A model generated the notes under the pieces. The model saw only the letters and a program-made list of their open reading frames with translations, was not told the origin of the DNA and searched no databases. Positions 44,984 to 53,038 of a stretch of DNA of 64,000 nucleotides are shown here, piece after piece; position 1 is the stretch's first letter; each line of letters begins with the position of its first letter. Position numbers and translations under genes: made by a program. The stretch comes from CAVVEC01 sp963747105 (lineage in GTDB: Bacteria; Acidobacteriota; Terriglobia; Terriglobales; Acidobacteriaceae): contig CAVVEC010000004.1 in the NCBI GenBank assembly GCA_963747105.1, positions 1 through 64,000 on the forward strand, given 5' to 3'.

Positions 44984-46261
44984 CTATGGTTTCGGTCGAG
45001 ACCAGACTTCAGATGAAAAACGGGCCCCTGTCCCAAGTTGAATAGAATGACGTACCGCTCGCATGGTGTCAAGGTAGAAGCTCAGGTTGTGGATGGTATT
45101 TAGGACTTGGGCCAGAATTTCATTCGATGCATAAAGATGCCGCAAATAAGCCCGGGAATAGCGCCGGCACACCCGGCAGCCGCAATTCGGGATCCAGCGG
45201 ACCGTCGTCTCCCGCGTAGCCGCGCCTGTTTGATGGAGATTTTCCCTTCGGATGTAAACAGCAATCCGTGCCGTGCGGCCCGCGTGGGCAGCACACAATC
45301 CATCATGTCAATGCCAAGGTTGGCGTAATCGGCAATTTCCTCCGGCGTGCCCACCCCCATCAGGTAGCGAGGCTTGTCGGCGGGCAGATGTTCGAGGGTG
45401 GCCTCGACAACTTCCCGCGTCAGAGCTCGCGGCTCGCCCACGCTTAAGCCGCCGATGGCGTAGCCCGGAAAGCCGATCTCGATCGTGCGTTCCGCCGATT
45501 CTTTTCGGAGGGCAGGGCTCCATCCCGCCCTGCACGATGCCAAATAATGCTTGTGTGGAGACGGGTGCCCCCGCCCATCTGGCCGAGCGCAGCTCGGTAG
45601 CTTCTTGTGTGGGGTGGGCGCCCTCGCCCGCGCGGTTTTCTCCTCTGGTCCGCACTGGCGAACTTCGCTCGTCCGCCCGGACGGGCCCGTCCGGACCTAC
45701 GTGACTCTCCCACGGCACTTCCTTCTTGTGCTCCTCAAAATATTTCTTGCTTCGCTCCGCCCAGCGCAGCGTTAATTCCATGGAAGCACGCACCCGCTCG
45801 CGGTCCGCCGGGTACTCGGTGCATTCGTCGAACGCCATTATGATGTCGGCGCCCAGCCCGATCTGCGCCTCCATCGCGCGTTCCGGGCTGAAGAAGTGGG
45901 TCGATCCGTCCAGGTGTGAGCGAAACGTTACGCCTTCCTCGGTCACCTTGCGCAGATCATTGAGGCTGAAAACCTGGAATCCTCCAGAATCGCTGAGAAT
46001 CGCCCGCGGCCACGCCATAAAGCGATGCAACCCGCCGAGCTTTCTGACCTGTTCAACGCCGGGTCGCAGATACAGGTGATAGGTGTTCCCGAGAAGAATT
46101 TGAACGCCGAGTTCTTCGAGGATGTCCTGTGGAACTCCCTTGACGGACGCCAGTGTTCCCACCGGCATAAAGACAGGCGTTTCGACTTCGCCGTGAGGGG
46201 TGGTCAGGCGGCCAGCACGCGCCGCGCCGGAGGTGGCCTCGACTCTGAACTCGACAGACAT
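44984..46261 (-). CDS. tgt: tRNA-guanine transglycosylase with repeat-encoded insertion, two frameshifts
   Basis: Swaps guanine-34 for a queuine precursor in GUN-anticodon tRNAs. Motifs: LGNTYHLYLRPG, LSDSGGFQVFSL (catalytic Asp), QALFGIVQGGM, then after a shift near 45518 GFPGYAIGGLSVGEP and MDCVLPTRAARHGLLFTSEG (nucleophile region); after another near 45230 NCGCRVCRRYSRAYLRHLY gives the zinc ligands CxCxxC..H. Between EVPWESHVG and QALFG about 49 extra residues are encoded by palindromic repeats (45550-45700). Heads the yajC-secD-secF operon. Confidence 0.9.
45555..45580 (+). repeat. RAYT-type REP inside tgt (copy 5, degenerate)
   Basis: GTGG foot, then GACGGGTG CCCC CGCCCATC, a stem with one mismatch and one wobble. 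Read in tgt as ARWAGAPVST. Confidence 0.55.
45607..45632 (+). repeat. RAYT-type REP inside tgt (copy 6)
   Basis: GTGTGG foot, then GTGGGCG CCCT CGCCCGC with one wobble pair. Read in tgt as RAGEGAHPT, nearly the same peptide as in pcrA (KAGEGARPT). Confidence 0.7.
45661..45703 (-). repeat. RAYT-type REP inside tgt (copy 7, long form)
   Basis: CCGGACGGG CCCGTCCGG, an 18-base perfect palindrome, followed by ACCTACGTG; on the minus strand this starts CACGTAG. The preceding TTCGCTCGTCCGCC is shared with the copy beside the RAYT gene at 49541. Confidence 0.75.
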
Positions 46262-46369
46262 TGCTTGGATTGTACAGAAGCGGTCAGAAACGGCCTTCGG
46301 CTAACTCATGCGGGACAACCGGCAAGCCTGAGCAAGTCGAAGGACGTGTCCGGCCGCTTGTTTCCGTAG

Positions 46370-46834
46370 TCAGAATGCGAGTTCGAGAATTTCCCCTCGC
46401 ACCTTGCCGCCTTCCACGATGAGCCGCCCGACGCTTACAGGCCCGTGGAACCGCCGCCGCCCCGCACTCCCCGGATTGAAATACAGCACGCCGTTTTTCG
46501 TCTCTTGCTTGGGGATATGGCTATGCCCGGAAACAACTGCCGCAAATCCCGCCGATCCCGGATTCAAGTCCAGTTCGTGAAGATCATGCAGCACATAGAT
46601 GGAGACGCCCCCGACTTCGAGCACGTTGGTGGCAGGAATTCCGTGGGCCCAAGATCCGCGATCCACGTTGCCGTGAACCGCTCTCACCGGCGCGATTTCA
46701 GCCAAGCAGTCTAGGATAGTGGGATCGCCGATATCCCCGGCGTGGATTATGTAGCGCGAACCGCAGAGCGCCGCAAGTGCCTCCGGCCGAAGCAGCCCAT
46801 GTGTATCGGAGATGACGCCGATGGTCTCGGTCAT
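46370..46834 (-). CDS. YfcE/MJ0936-type metallophosphoesterase
   Basis: 154 residues. Dinuclear metal motifs are all present: GVISDTHG, HAGDIGD, GNVDRG, VLHDLHE and VSGHSHIPK, then YFNPGSAGRRRF. The family hydrolyses phosphodiesters such as cyclic nucleotides or model substrates. Start ATG 46834. Lies between thrS and tgt on the same strand. Confidence 0.9.
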   Translation of the reverse strand: MTETIGVISDTHGLLRPEALAALCGSRYIIHAGDIGDPTILDCLAEIAPVRAVHGNVDRGSWAHGIPATNVLEVGGVSIYVLHDLHELDLNPGSAGFAAVVSGHSHIPKQETKNGVLYFNPGSAGRRRFHGPVSVGRLIVEGGKVRGEILELAF

Positions 46835-46854
46835 CGCGATGCTCTCGTGAGTCT

Positions 46855-48801
46855 CTATAGCGTCGGAGACTTCTTCTCGATCAGCTTCTTGATTTTCTCG
46901 ACAAACTCCGCCGCCGGCATGTCTTCGGTCTTGTCTTTGCCGCGGATGCGTACGTTCACCCGGTTCGATTCGGACTCCTTGTCGCCAACGACCAGGAGGA
47001 AGGGTACTTTCTGCAGCGCATGTTCACGAATCTTGGCATTCATCTTTTCGTTGCGGGCGTCCACTTCCACCCGAACAGTCACGGCTTTGAGTTGATTGGC
47101 AACGTTGTTCGCATACTCGACGTGCCGCTCGGCGATGGGAATCATTACCGCTTGCACGGGCGAGAGCCAGACCGGAAACGCACCAGCGTAGTGCTCGATC
47201 AGCACGCCGAAGAAGCGCTCAATGGATCCGTAGAGAGCGCGATGCACCATGACTGGCTGTTTACGCGTTCCATCTTCCGCGACGTATTCCAGGCCGAAGC
47301 GGGCTGGCAGGTTGAAGTCGAACTGGATCGTCGAAAGCTGCCATAGACGGCCAATCGCGTCCACCAGCTTGACGTCAATCTTAGGCCCGTAAAATGCTGC
47401 TTCGCCCGGTATGACTTTGTACTCGATGTTCCGCCTCTGAAGCGCATTCTCCAGCGAGTGGTTGGCCAGATTCCACTGATCCTCGGACCCAAGAAAATTC
47501 TTGCGATCATTGGGGTCCCAGGTGGAGAGTTCGGTTTGGAACTTGTCAAAGCCGAAGTCTTTGAGCACCTCCAGCGCGAAATCCATGCAGCCTACGATTT
47601 CCTCTTCGATCTGCTCCGGAGTGCAGAAAATGTGGGCATCGTCTTGAGTAAATCCGCGCACGCGCAGCAAGCCGTGCATCACTCCAGAGCGCTCATAGCG
47701 ATACACGGTGCCCAGTTCGCCCAGGCGCACGGGCAAATCACGATAGGACTTCAGCGAATCCTTGTAGATCAGAATGTGGCCCGGGCAGTTCATGGGCTTG
47801 AGCCGGTATTCGGCGTCGTCGAGCTCCATGGCGTCGAACATGTTCTGCGCGTAATAGCCTTCGTGGCCCGAGGTATGAAACAACTGTCGCCGCGCCACGT
47901 GCGGCGTGTACACCAGCGAATATCCGCGCTTCAGGTACTCGGTGCGCATCCAGTCTTCCATCTCTTTGCGAATAATGCCGCCCTTGGGATGCCAGAAAAT
48001 CAACCCCGGCCCGGCGAGATCCTGAATGGAAAACAGGTCGAGCTGCTGGCCCAGCACGCGATGGTCGCGCTTCTTGGCCTCTTCGATTTTGTTGAGGTAG
48101 TCGTCAAGATCCTTTTTCGAGAAGAACGAAGTTCCATAGATGCGCTGCAGTTGCGGATTCTTCTCGTCTCCGAGCCAGTACGCGCCCGCGATATTCAGCA
48201 GCTTGAACGCTTTGATCTTCCCCGTCGCGGGAATGTGCGGGCCGCGGCAGAAGTCGGTGAACTTGCCGGTGCGGTAGATGGAAATCTTTTCATCGGGCTT
48301 CGTGAACTGCTCGATGAAATGGCACTTCATGAAGTCGCCCTCTTTCTTGAATTCCTCCAGACCCTGATCGCGGGGCAGAAACTCGCGCGCGTAGGGAATG
48401 TTCTGCTGCACCAGCTCCTGCATTTTCTTTTCGATTTTCTGCAAATCTTCCGGAGTGAACGGAGTCGGGCGATAAAAATCATAGAAAAATCCGTTCTCGG
48501 TGGCGGGGCCGTGGCCGAGCTTGGTCTCGGGAAACAGTTCCAGAACCGCAGCCGCGAGAAGATGTGCGGACGAATGCCGGTAAACCTCCAGCGCCTCCGG
48601 ATCGCGGTCGGTCAGAATGCGAAGGTCGGTGTCTTTCTCGAGCGGCCGGGTGAGGTCGATGAGATCGCCGTTGGTCTTCGCCGCGATCGCCGCGTCCGCC
48701 AGGCGCGGGCTGATGGATTTGGCGACATCGAGCGCAGTCGTGCCCTTGGGGACTTCCTTAGTGCTTCCGTCGGGGAGCTTGATATGAACGCTGTCGGACA
48801 T
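46855..48801 (-). CDS. thrS: Threonyl-tRNA synthetase
   Basis: 648 residues, full length. N-terminal TGS domain (VHIKLPDGSTKEVPKGTTAL), editing domain (YRHSSAHLLAAAVLELFPET with the HxxxH zinc/editing site), class II core with motif 2 (YRLKPMNCPGH; YRYERSGVMHGLLRVRGFTQ) and motif 3 region (MVHRALYGSIERFFGVLIEH), then the anticodon-binding domain (QAVMIPIAERHVEYANNVA). The complete gene has no frameshift. A REP palindrome lies just upstream. Confidence 0.97.
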   Translation of the reverse strand: MSDSVHIKLPDGSTKEVPKGTTALDVAKSISPRLADAAIAAKTNGDLIDLTRPLEKDTDLRILTDRDPEALEVYRHSSAHLLAAAVLELFPETKLGHGPATENGFFYDFYRPTPFTPEDLQKIEKKMQELVQQNIPYAREFLPRDQGLEEFKKEGDFMKCHFIEQFTKPDEKISIYRTGKFTDFCRGPHIPATGKIKAFKLLNIAGAYWLGDEKNPQLQRIYGTSFFSKKDLDDYLNKIEEAKKRDHRVLGQQLDLFSIQDLAGPGLIFWHPKGGIIRKEMEDWMRTEYLKRGYSLVYTPHVARRQLFHTSGHEGYYAQNMFDAMELDDAEYRLKPMNCPGHILIYKDSLKSYRDLPVRLGELGTVYRYERSGVMHGLLRVRGFTQDDAHIFCTPEQIEEEIVGCMDFALEVLKDFGFDKFQTELSTWDPNDRKNFLGSEDQWNLANHSLENALQRRNIEYKVIPGEAAFYGPKIDVKLVDAIGRLWQLSTIQFDFNLPARFGLEYVAEDGTRKQPVMVHRALYGSIERFFGVLIEHYAGAFPVWLSPVQAVMIPIAERHVEYANNVANQLKAVTVRVEVDARNEKMNAKIREHALQKVPFLLVVGDKESESNRVNVRIRGKDKTEDMPAAEFVEKIKKLIEKKSPTL

Positions 48802-48851
48802 AGGATTGATTTTCAGTATAAAACACGGAAGGCCGGTACACTTTGAAACAC

Positions 48852-48877
48852 GTAGGGGCGGACGCCCTCGTCCGCCC
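48852..48877 (+). repeat. RAYT-type REP upstream of thrS (copy 8)
   Basis: Canonical GTAG, then a perfect 9-bp stem GGGCGGACG / CGTCCGCCC with CCCT loop, preceded by CAC. Best-preserved short-form copy; lies in the 5' region of thrS. Confidence 0.85.
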
Positions 48878-48912
48878 AGGGGAGCAAAGTTCCGCAGTTG
48901 TCCGGGGGTCCG

Positions 48913-49485
48913 TTAGCGTACGCGGCCGAATTTCAGCTCGTGCGCCCGCCGGATTTCTTCCAAGAGAGGTTTGAGCCCCTCGTGAGTGCAAACTATCGAT
49001 CTGCTGTAGTTCGGATTCCGTCCCGGCCGCAGGAGATTAAGATGCAGGTGATCTTCGGGTCGACCGTAAAAGCTGACTCCAATTCCGCCTGGATCACTCT
49101 TCTGCAGATACTCTACGAATACGAAGTTGGGTTCGATCCCAATTCCTCTTCCTGAGAAGGCTTTGAAGGCCATGGCACCGGGCATTTTCAGCGCCTCGCC
49201 CACAAACTGCTCCGCGAGTTCGACGGAGCGAGTCGGATAGTTGGAAAAGAGCTTCCTGACATCATTTTTGACACTGAATTTCTCGCTCGGCTCCGGGCGG
49301 TTCGGCGGCGCTGCTGTGGTCGCCGGGTGTTTGTTCGTAGAAACGGCTGGTATTTTCCGCGCCTGGAGAAAATACTCTGCGATGATACCGGAGCAAAGGC
49401 CGGTGGGGTCGACACCCCGCCTGGCAGCCTGGCCGAGGACGAGTTGATTTACTGGCTCGGGCAGAAGAATTGTCAGGGCTTTCAT
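48913..49485 (-). CDS. Hypothetical protein with ribbon-helix-helix-like N-terminus
   Basis: 190 residues. N-terminal MKALTILLPEPVNQLVLGQA fits a strand-helix-helix DNA-binding start; a Pro/Ala/Thr linker follows; C-terminal half (NFVFVEYLQKSDPGGIGVSF, YGRPEDHLHLNLLRPGRNPN, EGLKPLLEEIRRAHELKFGR) looks like a compact alpha/beta domain with a histidine-rich HLHL. I do not recognise the family; a link to DNA or to the neighbouring transposase is not shown. Confidence 0.6.
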   Translation of the reverse strand: MKALTILLPEPVNQLVLGQAARRGVDPTGLCSGIIAEYFLQARKIPAVSTNKHPATTAAPPNRPEPSEKFSVKNDVRKLFSNYPTRSVELAEQFVGEALKMPGAMAFKAFSGRGIGIEPNFVFVEYLQKSDPGGIGVSFYGRPEDHLHLNLLRPGRNPNYSRSIVCTHEGLKPLLEEIRRAHELKFGRVR

Positions 49486-49540
49486 ACGACACAGAGTGAC
49501 ACATCACCACGTGTCAATAGTGTCATGCGCTGAGTAGTCT

Positions 49541-49583
49541 GGCGAGCTTCGCTCGCCCGCCCGGACGGGGCGTCCGGGCCTAC
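49541..49583 (-). repeat. RAYT-type REP at the 3' end of the transposase gene (copy 9)
   Basis: GGCGAGC TTC GCTCGCC hairpin (49541-49557), then CCCGGACG GGG CGTCCGGG (49560-49578), then CTAC (49580-49583). On the minus strand the element begins GTAG; the TAG is also the stop codon of the RAYT gene. Confidence 0.85.
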
Positions 49584-50125
49584 GTGAGTCGTGGCGGCGC
49601 ATATGGACTGGCGGATGGCTGGTAGCAGATCCATTGGTAATCCTGCCAGCGATCCACCAATCCGCGCCGAATGGGATTCTCCAGAACATAAGCTATCTTC
49701 TGGTCTAAGCTTTCCGACGAGCGCAGCACGTGGTCAAACGATTCTTCCTGCCAGACCGTCCCACGCGCTCCTAAGCGGCGATTTATCGCATGGGCGGATG
49801 CTCCCTTGATCGCCTTCAGTATTTCAATGAGTGAAACAACGGCTTGCCGACGTTCGTCGGTCAGAGGTGTAAGAATGAGATGAGCGTGATCAGGCATGAC
49901 CACGGCTACATGCAGGTCATATTTAGAGCCGTGATCGTGGCAGCAACATGCGAGCACGATGTCGCGGGCCCAGTCCGGGAGAACCCATCGTTTTCTTGTG
50001 ACAAAAGTGACGAAGTGCGGTTTCGAATCGCGTTGCAGGTGTGGAAGATTACGGCGGTAGAATGTCACCTTCCGATTTTCATGCGAAGTCCACGTCGCAC
50101 AAAGACGAATACGGTTAGCGAGCAC
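49580..50125 (-). CDS. REP-associated tyrosine transposase (RAYT, Y1/HUH family)
   Basis: A TnpA-REP relative of IS200/IS605 transposases, a single-strand nuclease. HUH motif is in MPDHAHLILTP; the catalytic tyrosine is in KIAYVLENPIRRGLV; other family landmarks are RKVTFYRRNLPHLQ-like start and GTVWQEESFDHVLRSSESLD. The frame is open to 50269 but that part reads through two REP palindromes (peptide LRGRGRPPLRV), so a start downstream of them is preferred (GTG 50125 or GTG 50068). Flanked by cognate REPs on both sides: a stand-alone REPtron, which may mobilise the repeats (established for the family in enterobacteria). Confidence 0.88.
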   Translation of the reverse strand: MLANRIRLCATWTSHENRKVTFYRRNLPHLQRDSKPHFVTFVTRKRWVLPDWARDIVLACCCHDHGSKYDLHVAVVMPDHAHLILTPLTDERRQAVVSLIEILKAIKGASAHAINRRLGARGTVWQEESFDHVLRSSESLDQKIAYVLENPIRRGLVDRWQDYQWICYQPSASPYAPPRLT

Positions 50126-50148
50126 AGTCCAATCCCATTTCGAAACAC

Positions 50149-50174
50149 GGAGGGGTGGACGTCCTCGTCCCCTC
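50149..50174 (+). repeat. RAYT-type REP upstream of the transposase (copy 10)
   Basis: GGAG foot, GGGTGGACG TCCT CGTCCCCTC with two mismatches. Preceded by CAC as in copy 8. Confidence 0.7.
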
Positions 50175-50231
50175 AGCCGGTTAACGCTCGGCAGTTTACG
50201 ATCACCCCTGCCAAAAAGGCGAGCATCACTC

Positions 50232-50263
50232 TCCCGCCCGGACGAGGGCGTCCGGGCCCACGT
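50232..50263 (-). repeat. RAYT-type REP upstream of the transposase (copy 11)
   Basis: CCCGGACG AGGG CGTCCGGG, 8-bp perfect stem, followed by CCCACGTC (GTGG foot on the minus strand). With copy 10 it forms an inverted pair between the M2 peptidase stop and the transposase start. Confidence 0.8.
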
Positions 50264-50276
50264 CAGCATTGCTAAA

Positions 50277-52070
50277 CTACCAGCCCTCTTTCATCCCTTT
50301 GTTCTGCTCGTCCAGCCACTTCTTCAGCGGCGCGAAGTAATCCAGAATGGCGCTGGCGTCCATCTGGCGGTGGCCGGTCAGGACCTCCAGTTCATCCGGC
50401 CAAGGTTTGCTCTGGCCCATTTCCAGCATCCGGTTGAATTTCGCGCCCGCTTCTTTCGATCCATAGAACGTGCAGCGATTCAGCGGACCGGTATAGCCTG
50501 ACTCCTTGCACAATGCGCGATAGAACTGGAACTCCAGAATGTGAGCAAGGAAGTACCGCATATATGGCGTATTGCTGGCCACGTGGTACTTGGCGCCCGG
50601 GTCGAAGTCCGCCTCACTGCGCTCGACCGGCGGCGCCACTCCCTGATACTTCAGCCGCAGCTCCCACCAGGCCTTGTTGTAATCAGCAGGCTTGACTTCT
50701 CCGGAAAAAACCTTCCATCGCCACTCATCGATGAGCAAACCGAAGGGAAGAAACGCCACGCGGTCGAGCGCCTGCTTCAGCAGCAGCGGAATGTCGGACT
50801 CGGCTGAGGGTACTTTATCCAGCAATCCAATCTTTTTCAGATACTCTGGCGTGACGGCCAGAGCGATCGTGTCGCCAATAGCTTCATGAAAACCGTCATT
50901 GGCCCCGCCTTCAAACATAAAGGGCTGATCTTTGTAGGCGCGCTGATACATGTTGTGGCCGAGTTCGTGATGGATGGTGACAAAGTCAACGTCGCGGATT
51001 TGAATGCACATCTTGACCCGCAGATCGTCGCGGAAATCGATGTCCCAGGCGCTGGCGTGGCAGACCACATCACGATCGCGAGGCTTGGAAAACAGCGAAC
51101 GCTCCCAGAAGGTTGGCGGCAACGGAGCGAAGCCCAGCGACTTGTAGAAGGCCTCGCCGTAACGCACCATGCCCTTGGCATCGAGGTTCTTGGCCCTAAG
51201 CAGCTCGGTCAGGTCATAGCCGCGGCTGTTTTCCGGCAGGCCGAGCAAGGGAAAGATGTTGCCCCACTCCTGCGCCCAGGGATTGCCCAGCAGATCGGCG
51301 GGAATGGGACCATCCAGCGGCACCAACTTTGTGCCGTAGTGTTGCGCCAGCCGAGCACGTACGAACGTGTGCAGGGAAAGATAGAGCGGCCGCACCTGCT
51401 GCCATAACCTCTCCAGCTCGGCGTTGAATTCGTCAGGGGTCATATCGTAACCGGCGCGCCACAGCACGCTCGTGTCTTTGAAGCCCATCTCGCGGGCGCC
51501 CTGATTGGAAAGTTCGACGAAACGCGCATAGCGCGGGCGCATGGGAGCGCCCACCTTATGCCATCCCGCCCAAACGTCTTTCAGTTCGTTGGGGTCGCGG
51601 CTTTCACCCATGATCTTTTCAATGGCGGTGATGTCCAGGCAGTCATCCGGTTTGCGGCAGTATTTGCCTTTGCCGTAATCGCCATCGAGCGAAGCGGCAA
51701 TCTGTGTCAGTTCCTTGCGCAGCGCCGGATCTTTCGGCGCCGGTGCAACCAGAGACAGTTTCAGCAACAGGAATTTTCGGGCCAGATCGGCCGGCATCTG
51801 CAGCCCTTCAAAGCGCTTACCCTGTTCCACCAGTTCTTCCGTGACGGCTGTGATTTCATCTTGAGCATCGGCGGCCAGAGCCTGGGTGTCGTCGGTGATG
51901 AAATTTTCCTCCACCCAACCGGCCTGGTTGGCCTTGACGCTGAGTTCGCGAAGGCGAGCCTCCGCCTGTTTCATGAACTGTTCGGCGTCAGCGACGGTAG
52001 GTTTCGACGCGACTTGAGCCTGGGCGAACAGCGAAAAGGACAAAAGAAAAACAAGAAGGCGGGTCTTCAT
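50277..52070 (-). CDS. Exported M2-family metallopeptidase (ACE-like dipeptidyl carboxypeptidase)
   Basis: 597 residues. Signal peptide MKTRLLVFLLSFSLFAQAQV. Zinc motif HHELGH (HExxH) in FVTIHHELGHNMYQRAYKDQ, with downstream GANDGFHEAIGDTIALAVTP holding the third ligand Glu, as in angiotensin-converting enzyme. The rest is helical. It would remove C-terminal dipeptides in the periplasm, a peptide-scavenging role (inference). Full length, without break. Gene lies next to RAYT and plsC. Confidence 0.92.
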   Translation of the reverse strand: MKTRLLVFLLSFSLFAQAQVASKPTVADAEQFMKQAEARLRELSVKANQAGWVEENFITDDTQALAADAQDEITAVTEELVEQGKRFEGLQMPADLARKFLLLKLSLVAPAPKDPALRKELTQIAASLDGDYGKGKYCRKPDDCLDITAIEKIMGESRDPNELKDVWAGWHKVGAPMRPRYARFVELSNQGAREMGFKDTSVLWRAGYDMTPDEFNAELERLWQQVRPLYLSLHTFVRARLAQHYGTKLVPLDGPIPADLLGNPWAQEWGNIFPLLGLPENSRGYDLTELLRAKNLDAKGMVRYGEAFYKSLGFAPLPPTFWERSLFSKPRDRDVVCHASAWDIDFRDDLRVKMCIQIRDVDFVTIHHELGHNMYQRAYKDQPFMFEGGANDGFHEAIGDTIALAVTPEYLKKIGLLDKVPSAESDIPLLLKQALDRVAFLPFGLLIDEWRWKVFSGEVKPADYNKAWWELRLKYQGVAPPVERSEADFDPGAKYHVASNTPYMRYFLAHILEFQFYRALCKESGYTGPLNRCTFYGSKEAGAKFNRMLEMGQSKPWPDELEVLTGHRQMDASAILDYFAPLKKWLDEQNKGMKEGW

Positions 52071-52123
52071 AGAATTTCTCCCGCTGTAGATTATAACGAC
52101 AGAAGAGAAAATGTCAGTGTTGC

Positions 52124-52152
52124 GATGCTGACGGAGGGCGGACCGGCCTACG
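52124..52152 (-). repeat. Degenerate REP at the plsC end (copy 12)
   Basis: CGGAGGGCGGACCGGCCTACGTG: contains CCTACGTG (minus strand CACGTAG) after a shortened GGGCGGAC stem. The TAG stop of the acyltransferase gene falls in this CACGTAG, as in the RAYT gene. Confidence 0.45.
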
Positions 52153-53029
52153 TGGTTTGTGCCGGTCGTCCCTGATAGTACAGCTCTTCCATCGCCGTCT
52201 GGACTTTAGCCGACAATTCTTCCATGTGGCGTAAATCATAGCCTGCAGTCGAAATGGGCTCGCCCACCCGCATCCCCAGCGGGCGGGACTTGATGTGATA
52301 GGTATTCATGGGCAGCAACTCGAACGTCCCTACCAGCGCCACCGGCACGACATCCGCCTGCGCCTTGATGGCCAGATAAAACGCTCCCGGCATAAATGGC
52401 TTGATGTCGCCATCGGGCGTCCGGCCACCCTCGGGAAAAATCACCAGCGGCATGCCCGCCTGAAGGCTCTTCACCGCCGACCGGATGTGGGCGATCGACC
52501 GCGAGGGCTTCTGCTGATCAATACACACCTGTCCTGAGCGCTTCAAATGCCATCCGATGATGGGGTAAGACAGCAATTCTTTCTTAAAGAGAATCCGGAA
52601 CTGGAAAGGCAAATAAACGTAGAGTACCGGAATATCAAACGCGGAAGCATGGCTCACGGCGTAAACATGAGGTTTTGAAGTGTCGATCCGTTCCAGACCG
52701 GTTACTTTGACCGGCGAAGAGATGGTCTTCATGATCAGCCAAGACCAGAAGCGCGCAAAGCCATGCAGGATGCGGCTCTTGTCGCCGAAAAGAGATACGG
52801 GGATTGAGATAATCCCGAGGACAACGGTGTACAACCAAATGAGCGGATCGAACACGAAGTAGGAGCGCAGGCGGCTGGCCATGCCATACTTCTTCGCTGC
52901 CTGATCGCTCAGGGCACGGGCGACCGTGCCTGTCCAGATACTTTCAGGTCCGGGGTCTGAGGACATCTGCGTGGGCGGTGTCGCCTTGCTCTGCGTTTCC
53001 TGTCCGAGTGATGTATTTACTTCCTGCAT
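52148..53029 (-). CDS. plsC: 1-acylglycerol-3-phosphate acyltransferase
   Basis: 293 residues. Two acyltransferase motifs: HASAFD (HxxxxD, catalytic) in VSHASAFDIPVLYVY, and FPEGGRTPDGDI (acceptor binding). A membrane helix precedes (FDPLIWLYTVVLGIISIPVS). It acylates lysophosphatidate in phospholipid synthesis. Ends in the REP-derived CACGTAG. Starts 10 bases after the folC stop, so likely co-transcribed. Confidence 0.88.
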   Translation of the reverse strand: MQEVNTSLGQETQSKATPPTQMSSDPGPESIWTGTVARALSDQAAKKYGMASRLRSYFVFDPLIWLYTVVLGIISIPVSLFGDKSRILHGFARFWSWLIMKTISSPVKVTGLERIDTSKPHVYAVSHASAFDIPVLYVYLPFQFRILFKKELLSYPIIGWHLKRSGQVCIDQQKPSRSIAHIRSAVKSLQAGMPLVIFPEGGRTPDGDIKPFMPGAFYLAIKAQADVVPVALVGTFELLPMNTYHIKSRPLGMRVGEPISTAGYDLRHMEELSAKVQTAMEELYYQGRPAQTT

Positions 53030-53038
53030 GGGAACAAT

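Noticed and set aside
47458..48846. Plus-strand ORF of 462 codons
   Set aside because: Antisense shadow of thrS in GC-rich codon positions.
49580..50269. Active insertion sequence with terminal inverted repeats
   Set aside because: Only a RAYT with REPs is present; there are no IS ends, direct repeats or accessory genes.
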